From: Candidatus Dormiibacterota bacterium
Lineage (GTDB): Bacteria > Chloroflexota > Dormibacteria > Dormibacterales > Dormibacteraceae
Reading direction: 5' to 3'
Length of the DNA: 64,000 nucleotides
Assembly (NCBI GenBank): GCA_024280995.1
Contig: JAMXLM010000002.1
Span: forward strand, 124,001 to 188,000
This document shows positions 17,689-26,030 of this stretch, in pieces (position 1 is the stretch's first letter; each line of letters begins with the position of its first letter). The notes under the pieces were generated by a model. The model was not told the origin of the DNA. It ran no database searches and saw only the letters and a list, made by a program, of their open reading frames with translations. A program made the position numbers and the translations under genes.

Positions 17689-18039
17689 CTATGTCGCGAA
17701 GGCGACGCTCGAGACGAATACGTTCACCTCGCCGACCTCCAGGCCGAGCATCCGCTCCGTCGCCTCGACCACGTTGGACTGCACCGACGCGGCGACGTCG
17801 GCAAGCTTCGCCTCGGACTCGACCGTGATGAAGACCTCGAGGTGGATGGAACGATCGCCTTCGATGTGCACACGCACGCCGCGGTGCGCCGCCTGGCGCC
17901 GGACCCAGTCGCCGAAGTGACGAGCGGCGGCCTCGTCCATTCCTTCCACACCTTCGACCTCGCAAGCGGCCAGCGCGGCGATGCTCGCGATCACCTCATT
18001 GGCCACGCGGACAGCCCCAAGCGATCCGTTTTCGCCCAT
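17689..18039 (-). CDS. Asp23/Gls24 family envelope stress protein
   Basis: A 116-aa protein with the Asp23 pattern: GAVRVANEVIASIAALAACE, then EVEGVEGM and a V-x-V-x-I-E strand series. Family members sit at the cytoplasmic membrane of Gram-positives and respond to envelope stress. In Bacillus yqhY lies between accC and nusB, so the nusB neighbourhood fits. The ATG at 18039 is preferred over a TTG at 18072. Confidence 0.85.
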   Translation of the reverse strand: MGENGSLGAVRVANEVIASIAALAACEVEGVEGMDEAAARHFGDWVRRQAAHRGVRVHIEGDRSIHLEVFITVESEAKLADVAASVQSNVVEATERMLGLEVGEVNVFVSSVAFAT

Positions 18040-18087
18040 TACCGGCCGATCGTACCCCAAGGACCCCGCCAACGGACCTGAACCGGT

Positions 18088-18645
18088 TTATGCGCGCTCG
18101 ACGTAAGTCTGGTCGCGGGTGTCCACCCTGATCACATCCCCGGACTGGATGAACAGGGGCACCTGGATGGTCGCTCCGGTCTCGAGGTGGGCGGGCTTCG
18201 TCCCGCCGGAGACGGTGTCTCCCTTGAACCCCGGGTCGGTCGACACCACCTTCAGGTCCACGTTGATGGGCAGTTCGACGCCGATCAGGCGGTCCTGGTA
18301 GCGCTGCAGAAAGACGGTGCTCCCTTCTTTGAGCAGCGGCAGGACGCCCTCCAGCATGTCCTCGTCGATCGGCACCTGGTCGTACGTCTGCGCATCCATG
18401 AAGTAGTAGTGCGAGCCGTCGTGGTAGCTGTACGTCGCCTCGTTGCTGTCGATGCGCACGAGGCGGAACTTCTCGCCCGTCTTGAAGCTCTGCTCGAAGA
18501 TCGAGCCCGTCAGGACGTTGCGCAGCTTGGCCTTGATGACCGCCGGCTGCCTGGCCATCTTGATGTGCTCGACGCTGACGATGGAGACGAGCTGCCCGTC
18601 GTGCTCGAACATCGTCCCGTTGCGAAGATCGCCGCTCGAAATCAC
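18088..18645 (-). CDS. efp: Elongation factor P
   Basis: A 185-aa three-domain factor that rescues ribosomes at polyproline stretches. The KOW-like first domain starts ISSGDLRNG, and GVELPINVDLKVVSTDPG plus the final VIRVDTRDQTYVERA are typical. The loop that reaches the peptidyl-transferase centre reads HIKMARQPAVIKAKL, so Arg32 replaces the modifiable lysine. GTG at 18645 overlaps the aroQ stop (GTGA). The frame is open further upstream, inside aroQ. Confidence 0.95.
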   Translation of the reverse strand: MISSGDLRNGTMFEHDGQLVSIVSVEHIKMARQPAVIKAKLRNVLTGSIFEQSFKTGEKFRLVRIDSNEATYSYHDGSHYYFMDAQTYDQVPIDEDMLEGVLPLLKEGSTVFLQRYQDRLIGVELPINVDLKVVSTDPGFKGDTVSGGTKPAHLETGATIQVPLFIQSGDVIRVDTRDQTYVERA

Positions 18646-19070
18646 TGCTTCGCCAAATACTCCAGTGCCATCTCGTAGCCCGCGAAACCAAGTCCGGCGA
18701 TCACGCCTCGCGCGGCGCGCGCGGTGACGCTGCGGGAGCGAAATTCCTCGCGCGCGTGGATGTTCGAGATGTGGACCTCCACGACAGGGAGCGCGAGCGC
18801 CTGCAGACAATCGTAGAGGGCGAGCGAATAGTGCGACAGCGCCGCGGGATTGATGACGATGCCCAGCGTTCCAGGGGCGTGCACCTGCAGGTACTCGATC
18901 AGCTCGCCTTCCGAGTTGCTCTGGAAGAAGTCCACGTCGATCCCCAGCGACCTGGCCTTCGCCCGCACCGTGCTCTCCAGGTCTTGTAGCGTCCGCGTGC
19001 CGTAGATCTCGGGCTCCCTCTTCCCCAGCAGGTTCAAATTCGGCCCGTTGACGACGACCACGCGACTCAC
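18642..19070 (-). CDS. aroQ: 3-dehydroquinate dehydratase, type II
   Basis: A 142-aa type II dehydroquinase, step 3 of the shikimate pathway. VNGPNLNLLGKREPEIYG carries the catalytic lid Arg/Tyr23. NPAALSHYSLALYDCL and VEVHISNIHAREEFR supply the catalytic His100 and substrate contacts. GTG at 19070 overlaps the aroB stop (GTGA). Confidence 0.96.
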   Translation of the reverse strand: MSRVVVVNGPNLNLLGKREPEIYGTRTLQDLESTVRAKARSLGIDVDFFQSNSEGELIEYLQVHAPGTLGIVINPAALSHYSLALYDCLQALALPVVEVHISNIHAREEFRSRSVTARAARGVIAGLGFAGYEMALEYLAKQ

Positions 19071-20146
19071 GCCAGCGCCCTCGTCACCGCCCGCCGCACG
19101 AGCGCGCCAGGGACCGCGTGGCCGATCTCGGCGTGCCCGATCCGGCGGGGCATGACCCACGCGACCTTTCCGCGTCGCGCCTTCTTGTCGAGCGCGATCG
19201 CCGCGATCACCCGGTTGGGGTCGGCGCGCGGCGGGCGCCCAGGAAGGCCGAACACGTCGAGCAGCGCGTCCTGAGACTCTGCCACACGCCTGCTGCACAG
19301 CTCCATAGACACGGCGATGTCCGCCGCCACCCGCATCCCGAACGCAACGGCGCGCCCGTGCGATATCCGGAAACCGCTGGCCGCCTCGAGCGCGTGGCCG
19401 GCGGTGTGGCCGTAGTTGAGGATGGCCCGCGGGCCGCGGTCGCGCTCGTCCTTGGCGACCACGAGGGCCTTGGCGGCCACGCACCTGAAGACGACCCGCT
19501 GGAGCATCACCAGGTCGCGGTCGTCTGCCAGGCGTGGCGCGTTGCGCTGCAACAGGTCGAAAAGCCCGCGGTCCATGGCGACGGCGTACTTTACAACCTC
19601 CGCGAACGCGTCCCGATAGCTCGGGGCAGGTAGCGTCTCGATCGCCGCCAGGTCGGAGACGACAGCCGACGGCTGCCAGAAGGTGCCGATCGCGTTCTTG
19701 GACCGGCGCCCGTTGACGCCGGTCTTGCCGCCGATGCTCGAGTCGACCATCGCCAGCAGCGTCGTCGGCACCGCGATGAGGCGCACGCCCCGCTGCCACA
19801 TCGCGGCCGCGAGGCCCGCCAGGTCGCCGACCGTCCCACCCCCGACCGCGATGACGCAGCCGCCGCGGTCGATCTGCTGGCGCTCCAGGAACGAGAGGAC
19901 GTGCTGCAGCTGGGACATCGTCTTCGAATGCTCACCGGCCGGGACGGCGTGAATCGCCGTCTTGAGGCCCGCCCGCTTGATCGCCTTGGCAGCCTTCACC
20001 GCCCACGGCCGGACGTTGGTGTCGGTGATGATCGCCGCGCCGGTCGGGTCGAGGCGCGTCACCACATTGCGGAGCTCGCGCTGCAGGTTGGTGCCGATGA
20101 GCACCGGATAGCCGCCGGCCGACGAGTCGAGGATCAGCCGGACCAC
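19067..20146 (-). CDS. aroB: 3-dehydroquinate synthase
   Basis: A 359-aa NAD- and metal-dependent enzyme converting DAHP to 3-dehydroquinate. VGGGTVGDLAGLAAAMWQRG binds NAD. PTTLLAMVDSSIGGKTGVN, AEVVKYAV and NYGHTAGHALE carry the substrate and metal ligands. GTG at 20146 lies inside aroK (13-nt overlap). Confidence 0.96.
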   Translation of the reverse strand: MVRLILDSSAGGYPVLIGTNLQRELRNVVTRLDPTGAAIITDTNVRPWAVKAAKAIKRAGLKTAIHAVPAGEHSKTMSQLQHVLSFLERQQIDRGGCVIAVGGGTVGDLAGLAAAMWQRGVRLIAVPTTLLAMVDSSIGGKTGVNGRRSKNAIGTFWQPSAVVSDLAAIETLPAPSYRDAFAEVVKYAVAMDRGLFDLLQRNAPRLADDRDLVMLQRVVFRCVAAKALVVAKDERDRGPRAILNYGHTAGHALEAASGFRISHGRAVAFGMRVAADIAVSMELCSRRVAESQDALLDVFGLPGRPPRADPNRVIAAIALDKKARRGKVAWVMPRRIGHAEIGHAVPGALVRRAVTRALA

Positions 20147-20742
20147 ATCTTCACCACCTCGGTGGCAACCGCCTGAGCATCGCGGTCCGCGTCGACGCGA
20201 AATGCGGCCAGCTCGTACCGCGCGCGGCGCAGCTCGAAGAATGCTTCGACCTCGTCCCGGGTGCGGTGCGCGATGAGCGGCCGGCCGGGAAGGTGGCCGA
20301 TGCGCTCCCAGAGGGTCGCGAAAGGCACGTCCAGGTAGACCGTGAGGGCCCGGTCGGTAAGCAAATCCCAGTTATCGTCGTCCATCACGGCCCCTCCGCC
20401 GAGAGCGACCACCGCGCCCGGCTTCAGGGCTCGAGGCAGCATCTCCTTCTCCAGGGAGCGAAACACCGCCTCGCTGTGTGTCGCGAATATGTCCGCGATC
20501 GGCATGCCGGCGCGGTCCTCGACCATGATGTCGAGGTCGTAAAACGCCGTGTGCAAACGCTCGGCCACGAGCGCGCCGACCAATGTCTTGCCGGCCCCCA
20601 TGAAACCGAGCAGCGCGAGCGGGCGCCGCGCTGGACTAGACGCCGCTGGGGTTTGCCGCCACTGGCGGAGGCGTTTGCGCTGCGGGTCCGACTCCGCTGC
20701 GCCGCCTCTCCGACTGGACGAAGACCTGGTCGCGGAAGTCAC
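20134..20742 (-). CDS. aroK: Shikimate kinase
   Basis: A P-loop kinase phosphorylating shikimate. LLGFMGAGKTLVGALVAERL is the Walker A region, DIMVEDRAGMPIADIF the shikimate-binding region, and VALGGGAVMDDDNW and GRPLIAHRTRDEV the later motifs. The start is uncertain. The conserved fold begins near 20640, just after the PH-protein stop, but no ATG, GTG or TTG is available there. The nearest canonical codon is GTG 20742, which adds ~40 Ser/Arg/Pro-rich residues overlapping the PH gene by 107 nt. Confidence 0.88.
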   Translation of the reverse strand: MTSATRSSSSRRGGAAESDPQRKRLRQWRQTPAASSPARRPLALLGFMGAGKTLVGALVAERLHTAFYDLDIMVEDRAGMPIADIFATHSEAVFRSLEKEMLPRALKPGAVVALGGGAVMDDDNWDLLTDRALTVYLDVPFATLWERIGHLPGRPLIAHRTRDEVEAFFELRRARYELAAFRVDADRDAQAVATEVVKMWSG

Positions 20743-21178
20743 CAGGGTTCGGCAGGTGGCTGAGCACCTCCGCGCCCTGCGCGCCTGCGGCATCGACCTC
20801 GACCCGACCGTAGCCGAAGATGCGGCCGATGATCGACTGCCGGGTGGTGCAGTCCTGGACGCGGTCGATCGGAATGACCTTCTCCGAGCGGCTGAACACC
20901 CCGCCCTGGATGGTGATGCGCTGGTCCGTCAGCGTGTAGGTGGTCGACCGCCAGCGGATGTAAACGACGATCGCCCACAGGATTGCCACGGCTGCAACGA
21001 CGAGCGTGAGACCGGTGCGGAGCTTGGGCACGTAGACGTGGCCGGGATTGAGAAGCAGGAAGTCAGCGATCAAGACGGCGATGACAAGGACCACGGGCGA
21101 CACGAGGCTCTTGACGATCGTGATCCAGTGCGGGTGGTGCTGGAGGATGAGGTTCTCACCGGGCAGGAGCTTGCTCAT
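20636..21178 (-). CDS. PH domain (YdbS/bPH2-like) membrane protein
   Basis: A 180-aa protein with two adjacent hydrophobic segments (about residues 25-45 and 57-75). A bacterial PH-like domain follows, with RWRSTTYTLTDQRITIQGGV and EKVIPIDRVQDCTTRQSIIG. The C-terminal 40 residues are Pro/Arg-rich and low in complexity. The function of bPH2 proteins is mostly unknown. ATG at 21178, 29 nt after the prepilin peptidase stop. Confidence 0.8.
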   Translation of the reverse strand: MSKLLPGENLILQHHPHWITIVKSLVSPVVLVIAVLIADFLLLNPGHVYVPKLRTGLTLVVAAVAILWAIVVYIRWRSTTYTLTDQRITIQGGVFSRSEKVIPIDRVQDCTTRQSIIGRIFGYGRVEVDAAGAQGAEVLSHLPNPGDFRDQVFVQSERRRSGVGPAAQTPPPVAANPSGV

Positions 21179-21207
21179 GGCGCCGTATTTAAGCAGGCCG
21201 CCGGGGC

Positions 21208-21867
21208 TCAGTTCAGCGGAGACAGCAACAGGACCAATCCACCGGCCGCCATGTACGGGCCGTAGGCGATCGTTCCCCTCAGGGACCTGTTCCGCACCGC
21301 GAACACGATGACTCCGAGCACGGCGAAGAAAGCTCCGTAGAAGAGCGCGGTGAACGTATACGGCCAGCCCAGCAGCAGGCCGATGAAGAGCGCCAGCTTG
21401 ACGTCGCCGAAGCCCATCGCCTCGGCCTTGAATATCAAGCTACCGACGAGCGCCACGATCAGGAACAGCACGCCGGCGACAAGGCCCATGACGATGCCCA
21501 TCCACCACGGCTGGAACCACAATCCCAGGCCACCCACGAGCGCGGACAGCGATACGAGAAGGGCGAGCGCCATCGACGGGAACATCACCCGGTCGAGGAT
21601 GAGCCGGTGCTCGAAGTCGAAGAAGATGACCTGGACGAGGACGAGCGCGAACACGCTGCGGACGACGAGCAGCGGAAACGGGCTGATCAACAGCGCGAAG
21701 ATCGCGAGCACGACTGCGCCGAGGATCGGCGGTCCATACCGCTGCCAGGGTTTGCTCCCCGGCTCCAACTCCTCCAGCCGCGCGAGCTTGACCGAGCCCC
21801 AACGCACGAACCACCCTCCGCCGGCGCCGACGATCGCCCAGAGCACCGCAAGCAGGTAGTGGTTCAC
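21208..21867 (-). CDS. Prepilin peptidase (A24 family)
   Basis: A 219-aa polytopic aspartic protease of the type IV prepilin/TadV class. The two catalytic aspartates are seen in FFDFEHRLILDRV (D84/D92 region) and GFGD (D155). The N-terminal cysteine-rich methyltransferase domain of PilD is missing, so N-methylation is unlikely. It probably cleaves Flp/Tad pseudopilins encoded at 41.7-45 kb, though it lies between aroE and the PH gene. GTG at 21867 overlaps the aroE stop (GTGA). Confidence 0.88.
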   Translation of the reverse strand: MNHYLLAVLWAIVGAGGGWFVRWGSVKLARLEELEPGSKPWQRYGPPILGAVVLAIFALLISPFPLLVVRSVFALVLVQVIFFDFEHRLILDRVMFPSMALALLVSLSALVGGLGLWFQPWWMGIVMGLVAGVLFLIVALVGSLIFKAEAMGFGDVKLALFIGLLLGWPYTFTALFYGAFFAVLGVIVFAVRNRSLRGTIAYGPYMAAGGLVLLLSPLN

Positions 21868-22658
21868 GGCCGGAGAGTGTCGCGCATCGCGTCGAGCGGC
21901 GCGCTCTTTTTGGTCCACAGCTCGAAAGCCGCCGCGCCCTGCCACAGCAGCACACCCCATCCGTCCGCGGTGCGCAGGCCGACGGAGCGGGCCTTGCGGA
22001 CCAACGGCGTTCCTCCGGTGACATAGACGAGGTCGATCACCGCCCCACCCTTGGGTAGGGCCGCCGGGCGCAGCGGCATCTCCTCGTGGCGGCCCAGCGG
22101 GGTCGCGTTGACCAGCAGGTCGGCCGAGCGGGTCAGGGAGACCACGCCGGGATCGTCCCAGCCGACCAGGCTGCCGGGCACGATCGCACCGTCCGGGTGC
22201 CGCGTGACAAACGTGAGGTGGGCGCCTTCGAGCGCCTGCGCCGTGGCCCTGGCAGCCCCGCCCGCGCCGAGGATGACGACCTTTGCGCCCGCAGCCTCAA
22301 CCTGGACCTCCTCGAGGGCCTTGCGGATGCCCGCGATGTCGGTGTTGTAGCCGCTGAGCCTGCCGTCCTCGTTGACGATCGTGTTGACGGCACGGGCCCG
22401 CATCGCGTGGTCGTCGATCAGGTCGAGGTGCTCCATCACGGTCTGCTTGTAAGGGATCGTGACGTTGGCACCTGCCACGTCGGGCTCCCGCAGACGGGTT
22501 AGCGCGGCGGCCAGGTCGGCTTGTGGGACGTCGAGGATGTCATAGCCCCAGTCCAGGCCGAGAGCTTGAAAGGCCGCGTTGTGCATCGCCGGGCTGCTCG
22601 AATATGAAATTTCGCTTCCCAGCAGATAGACCCGGCGTCCGACGCGGGACGCTGTCAG
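21864..22658 (-). CDS. aroE: Shikimate dehydrogenase (CTG start)
   Basis: A 264-aa NADP-dependent enzyme reducing 3-dehydroshikimate. Substrate-binding SYSSSPAMHNAAFQ (18-31), catalytic K71 in NVTIPYKQ, N92 and D107 (GYNTDIAG), and nucleotide-binding VVILGAGGAARATAQAL (from 128) are intact. The reading frame has no ATG, GTG or TTG between the conserved N-terminus and codons ~320 nt up inside mltG. A CTG at 22656-22658 overlaps the mltG stop as CTGA, exactly like the ATGA/GTGA junctions around it. I take that as the start. Confidence 0.9.
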   Translation of the reverse strand: MTASRVGRRVYLLGSEISYSSSPAMHNAAFQALGLDWGYDILDVPQADLAAALTRLREPDVAGANVTIPYKQTVMEHLDLIDDHAMRARAVNTIVNEDGRLSGYNTDIAGIRKALEEVQVEAAGAKVVILGAGGAARATAQALEGAHLTFVTRHPDGAIVPGSLVGWDDPGVVSLTRSADLLVNATPLGRHEEMPLRPAALPKGGAVIDLVYVTGGTPLVRKARSVGLRTADGWGVLLWQGAAAFELWTKKSAPLDAMRDTLRP

Positions 22659-23707
22659 GAGCCGCTCACGCCGTACTTGGCCTTGTCGGATTCGAATTGC
22701 TGCTCGTTCGTCTCGAAGTGTGTCGTGCCCTGCTTGTCGGTGAAGTAGAAGAGGTAGCTCGTAACCGGCGGGTTGATGCATGCGAGCAGCGCGGCCTTGC
22801 CCGGGTTGCTGATCGGTCCGGGCGGCAGGCCGGTGTGATTGCGGGTGTTGTACGGCGACGTGCTCTGCAGCTCGGGCGCCGTCGGCTCGGGTGTCAATCG
22901 GTGAAGCGCGTAGAGCAGCGTCGCGTCGACGCCGAGGGTCATGCCGATCCGGAGGCGGTTGTAGTAGACGCTGCACACGTTGCCCCGGTCGGTGGGCGTC
23001 GCGGCGTTCGCCTCGCGGTCGACCATCGAGGCGAGGATCACGATCGTGCGGATGTCCTCCTTCGGCCGGCCGGGCGTCGCCTGCGCGGTCTGCGCGCGGA
23101 GGTCGGGTGAGAACACCGCCCCGAACTGATCCAGCTGCTCCTTGACGAGCCCCGCGGCGCCGTTGGCAGGGTCGACGAGGTACGTGTCCGGGAACAGGTA
23201 GCCCTCATACGGATAGGCGGCGTTCGCCGACGACGTGGGCAGGAAGCTGTAGCTCGAGACGAGCGTGGGATCCATGGCCGCCTTCAGATAGTCCGCCCCC
23301 GTGATCTTGCCCATCTTGGCCGCGTCCACCGCGGTCGCGAAGTACCAGAGCGGGAAGCCTTCTTTAAGCGTGATGGTCTTCTGGTCGGCGCGGCCGTGCT
23401 GGAGCGCGTCGACGATCTGTCGCAGAGACATGTTCTGGTTGAGCACGAATGCGCCGGCCTGGAACTTGCGGGCGGCATCGGTGAGACGCGTGTAGAGGTC
23501 GAATGCAACCGTGCTGTGGATGAGATTCAGGTCGAAGAGCGCGCTGCCGATGTCGGCGGAGGTTTCGCCGGGATCGATGTGGAACGGGACGGAGTGACTC
23601 GAGGTCGACACCGGAGTGTCGATGTTGAAGTTCCACCAGTCGAGAGCCCTCGAGGTCCCAAAGCCCAGGAGGCCGAGGATGACGACGATCGCGATCAGGC
23701 GCCGCAT
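22655..23707 (-). CDS. mltG: Endolytic murein transglycosylase MltG
   Basis: A 350-aa single-pass membrane protein (TM about residues 3-19) with a LysM-like segment and a YceG catalytic domain. It cuts nascent glycan strands and terminates peptidoglycan polymerisation. The catalytic glutamate is E232 (ASMVDRE), and YEGYLFPDTYLV plus GLPPGPISNPGKAAL are conserved. ATG at 23707, 1 nt after the DUF1292 gene. Confidence 0.94.
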   Translation of the reverse strand: MRRLIAIVVILGLLGFGTSRALDWWNFNIDTPVSTSSHSVPFHIDPGETSADIGSALFDLNLIHSTVAFDLYTRLTDAARKFQAGAFVLNQNMSLRQIVDALQHGRADQKTITLKEGFPLWYFATAVDAAKMGKITGADYLKAAMDPTLVSSYSFLPTSSANAAYPYEGYLFPDTYLVDPANGAAGLVKEQLDQFGAVFSPDLRAQTAQATPGRPKEDIRTIVILASMVDREANAATPTDRGNVCSVYYNRLRIGMTLGVDATLLYALHRLTPEPTAPELQSTSPYNTRNHTGLPPGPISNPGKAALLACINPPVTSYLFYFTDKQGTTHFETNEQQFESDKAKYGVSGS

Positions 23708-23708
23708 G

Positions 23709-23936
23709 TCAGTCGACGGCGTCCTTTTCCAACGCGCTCATGACGCGTCCGAACTCGTCTCCGTCGACGGTCACCAGGCCGCTCTCCGTCTCCCGGAGAA
23801 GCAGCACTTGCTCGGGCTCGGTGACGTCCTCGACCAGGTAGTAGGAAGCGCCTTCCAGCTCGAAGGCGTCATGAAGCGCGAAACGCCGCTCGGCGCCCGA
23901 CTCGTCGACGAGCGTGACCTCTTCGTGTTCCGACAT
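23709..23936 (-). CDS. DUF1292 family small acidic protein
   Basis: A 75-aa acidic protein starting MSEHEEVTLVDESGAERRFA, with YYLVEDVTEPEQVLLLRETE further on, the DUF1292 pattern. It sits between ruvX and mltG just as the DUF1292 gene yrzB lies beside yrrK in Firmicutes. Function unknown. Confidence 0.82.
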   Translation of the reverse strand: MSEHEEVTLVDESGAERRFALHDAFELEGASYYLVEDVTEPEQVLLLRETESGLVTVDGDEFGRVMSALEKDAVD

Positions 23937-23940
23937 GGCC

Positions 23941-24393
23941 CTACCTCTCGGGCCTCCGACGCTCTTCCGACGGGGGCGATGCCCGCCGAGCTCGGTCCAG
24001 GTGCGACTGGAGAAGCAATGTCGCGGCCACCTTGTCTATGTTCGCGCGCCGCTTCTCCCGACGCATCCCGCCCTCGAGCAGCGATCGCTCCGCTGCGGCC
24101 GTGGTCAGGCGCTCGTCGACAAGCTCAACGGGAAGCTTCGAGGCGCTGCGCACCTCCGTCGCCAACGCGCGGGCGGCCTTTGCTTCAGGGCCGGCCGATC
24201 CGTCCATGCGTCGAGGCAGGCCGACGACGATCCGCACAGCCCCGTGCTGTCGCGCCAGCTCGGCGAGGCGAGTGGCCAGGGTGTCCCGAGGCTCTGCCGC
24301 GATCGCCGTCAGAGGTTGCGCAATCGTTCCAGTCGGGTCGCTCAGCGCGAGCCCGACGCGCTTCGACCCGGGGTCGATGGCCAGCACCCTCAC
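23941..24393 (-). CDS. ruvX: RuvX/YqgF Holliday-junction resolvase-like protein
   Basis: A 150-aa RNase H-fold protein. VLAIDPGSKRVGLALSDPTG (first catalytic Asp), VVGLPRRMDGSAGPEA and ELVDERLTT carry the acidic residues. Bacterial YqgF is linked to pre-16S rRNA 5' processing. GTG at 24393 is 10 nt after the baseplate-like gene and is preferred over upstream codons lying inside that gene. Confidence 0.93.
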   Translation of the reverse strand: MRVLAIDPGSKRVGLALSDPTGTIAQPLTAIAAEPRDTLATRLAELARQHGAVRIVVGLPRRMDGSAGPEAKAARALATEVRSASKLPVELVDERLTTAAAERSLLEGGMRREKRRANIDKVAATLLLQSHLDRARRASPPSEERRRPER

Positions 24394-24403
24394 GGCCTCC
24401 TGC

Positions 24404-26002
24404 CTAAGGCGACGGTGAAGCCGAGGGCGACGGGGACGCGGCGCCTTGTGCGGCCGACTCGGCCGAAGGCGCGTTGGACTCGACCACATAGTGCAGCTCG
24501 ATGCGACGGTCGAGGAGCGGCATCAGGGGAAGCGCCAGCGGCTGCTCCTTGATCGAGACCGAACGGATCGGCAGCGTCTGCAGGTAGAACCGCGCCTGCG
24601 TCACGGGCCGGCCGACTATGGAAGCCCGAATCTTCTGCTCGTCGAGCTTTGGCGCAACGTACGCCGAGGCCGTGCCGACGAAGACGAGGAACCCGCCCTT
24701 CGCCGCGCTCAGCAGGCGGTACGAGACCTGGATCGGGCTCTCAGTCAGCAGCTGCATGTTGTTGGGGATCCGCGTGGACAGGTAGTTCTTGTACGCGTTG
24801 ACCACGTCGGCGTCGGTGTAGAAGTCGCCTTCGGCGGTCACGGTCATGGTCGCCGTGAAGCTCGGCACCTTGTCGTTGGGCTGGTGGTCGGTGGTGTACT
24901 GCGGCGCGCCGAACACGATCGACTCGCTCAGCTTCTCTCCGTTCTGGACCTGCGCGGCGAGGTCCTGCGCGATGGACTGATGGATCGACTGCTCGAGCTG
25001 CGCCCGCGCGGAGTCGAAGTCCGCTTCGCTCATCTGCGGGGTGTTCGAGGGGTCGGTCCCGCCGCCGGTGGCCGCGGGATTGTTCACCGAAAGTCGCTGG
25101 TCGAACTGGCTGCCTTCGATCGAGGTGATCGTGTTGCTGCCCACGTTGCTTACAGAGCCAGGCGTCGTTGCGATCACGTTCGCGGTCGCTGTGCCTTTCC
25201 AGGGCACGATCGTGTCCTTGGAGGTCTGAGCGAACTCGACCTGGTTGGTGTTCATCAGACGCTGGCCGTAACGGATCAGGATTCCGGGAGATCCGTAGTT
25301 GAGGTCGCCAGGCCTCGGCGCGGAAAAGTTGTTGGTGTACACGACCTGGCCCGTCGACGGGGCGAGCGGAACCACGATCGAGCCCGTCACTTTGAATCCC
25401 TGCGAGCTGGAGCGCGAGACGCTGACGCTGCGCACCTTTATGGGCGCCTTTCCGGGCTGGGCCTGGATCTCGACGTCCTTCTGCGAGAACGGCTGGGCCT
25501 GTGCGACCAGCGTCACCGACGCCGAAGGCATGAAGACCGCCGCGGCGAACAGGCCGACAAGGATCAGAACGACGGCGGTGACGTAGAGCAGGAAGCGCCC
25601 GGGCCGCAGCTCGGTCGCGGTCTTGGTGATCAGCTTGGTGGGGGCGCCGATGCCGATGTGCGTCTTGGCGGAAGCCTGCCTGCCCTGCCACCACCTTCGG
25701 GCCGGCGGCGGCGCCTCGACCTCAGACGGGATCCCCCGCCCATCCGGGCTGACCGCGCCGAACACCGGAAAACCTGTCTCCGACGCCATCTTCTGCACGG
25801 CGGGGTCGTCGCATACGACCGTGACCCGCTTGCCCAGCCGCGCCGCGTAGTTGCGCAGGAGCTGGAAGTTGAAGCGGCTCTGGCCGATGCGCGAGCGCAT
25901 CGGGAGAACGAGCATCGTGTCCTCGCCGTGGTAGCGGCGGAGGCGCTCGACGAGCTCGGGGATCTCCTCTTCGGTTTCGACGTAGATCTGGTTCATTGCC
26001 AT
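24404..26002 (-). CDS. Baseplate J-like single-pass membrane protein
   Basis: A 532-aa protein. Residues 1-95 form a cytoplasmic alpha/beta domain that looks NTPase-less (IPELVERLRRYHGEDTMLVL). A Pro/Arg linker follows, then one transmembrane helix (137-158) and a ~350-residue beta-rich extracytoplasmic part, ending in a Ser/Pro/Ala tail. Related proteins in Chloroflexota-like genomes are annotated baseplate J/gp47 family, but no phage genes are nearby. It follows an FtsA-like ATPase by 28 nt, so the two may form a membrane assembly. The exact role is unknown. Confidence 0.6.
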   Translation of the reverse strand: MAMNQIYVETEEEIPELVERLRRYHGEDTMLVLPMRSRIGQSRFNFQLLRNYAARLGKRVTVVCDDPAVQKMASETGFPVFGAVSPDGRGIPSEVEAPPPARRWWQGRQASAKTHIGIGAPTKLITKTATELRPGRFLLYVTAVVLILVGLFAAAVFMPSASVTLVAQAQPFSQKDVEIQAQPGKAPIKVRSVSVSRSSSQGFKVTGSIVVPLAPSTGQVVYTNNFSAPRPGDLNYGSPGILIRYGQRLMNTNQVEFAQTSKDTIVPWKGTATANVIATTPGSVSNVGSNTITSIEGSQFDQRLSVNNPAATGGGTDPSNTPQMSEADFDSARAQLEQSIHQSIAQDLAAQVQNGEKLSESIVFGAPQYTTDHQPNDKVPSFTATMTVTAEGDFYTDADVVNAYKNYLSTRIPNNMQLLTESPIQVSYRLLSAAKGGFLVFVGTASAYVAPKLDEQKIRASIVGRPVTQARFYLQTLPIRSVSIKEQPLALPLMPLLDRRIELHYVVESNAPSAESAAQGAASPSPSASPSP

Positions 26003-26030
26003 GGCGTGGGCGGGTCTCCTGGCAGTCTGC

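Noticed and set aside
24404..26002. Prophage or contractile tail island
   Set aside because: Only one baseplate-J-like protein with a transmembrane helix; no tail, portal, capsid or integrase genes nearby.
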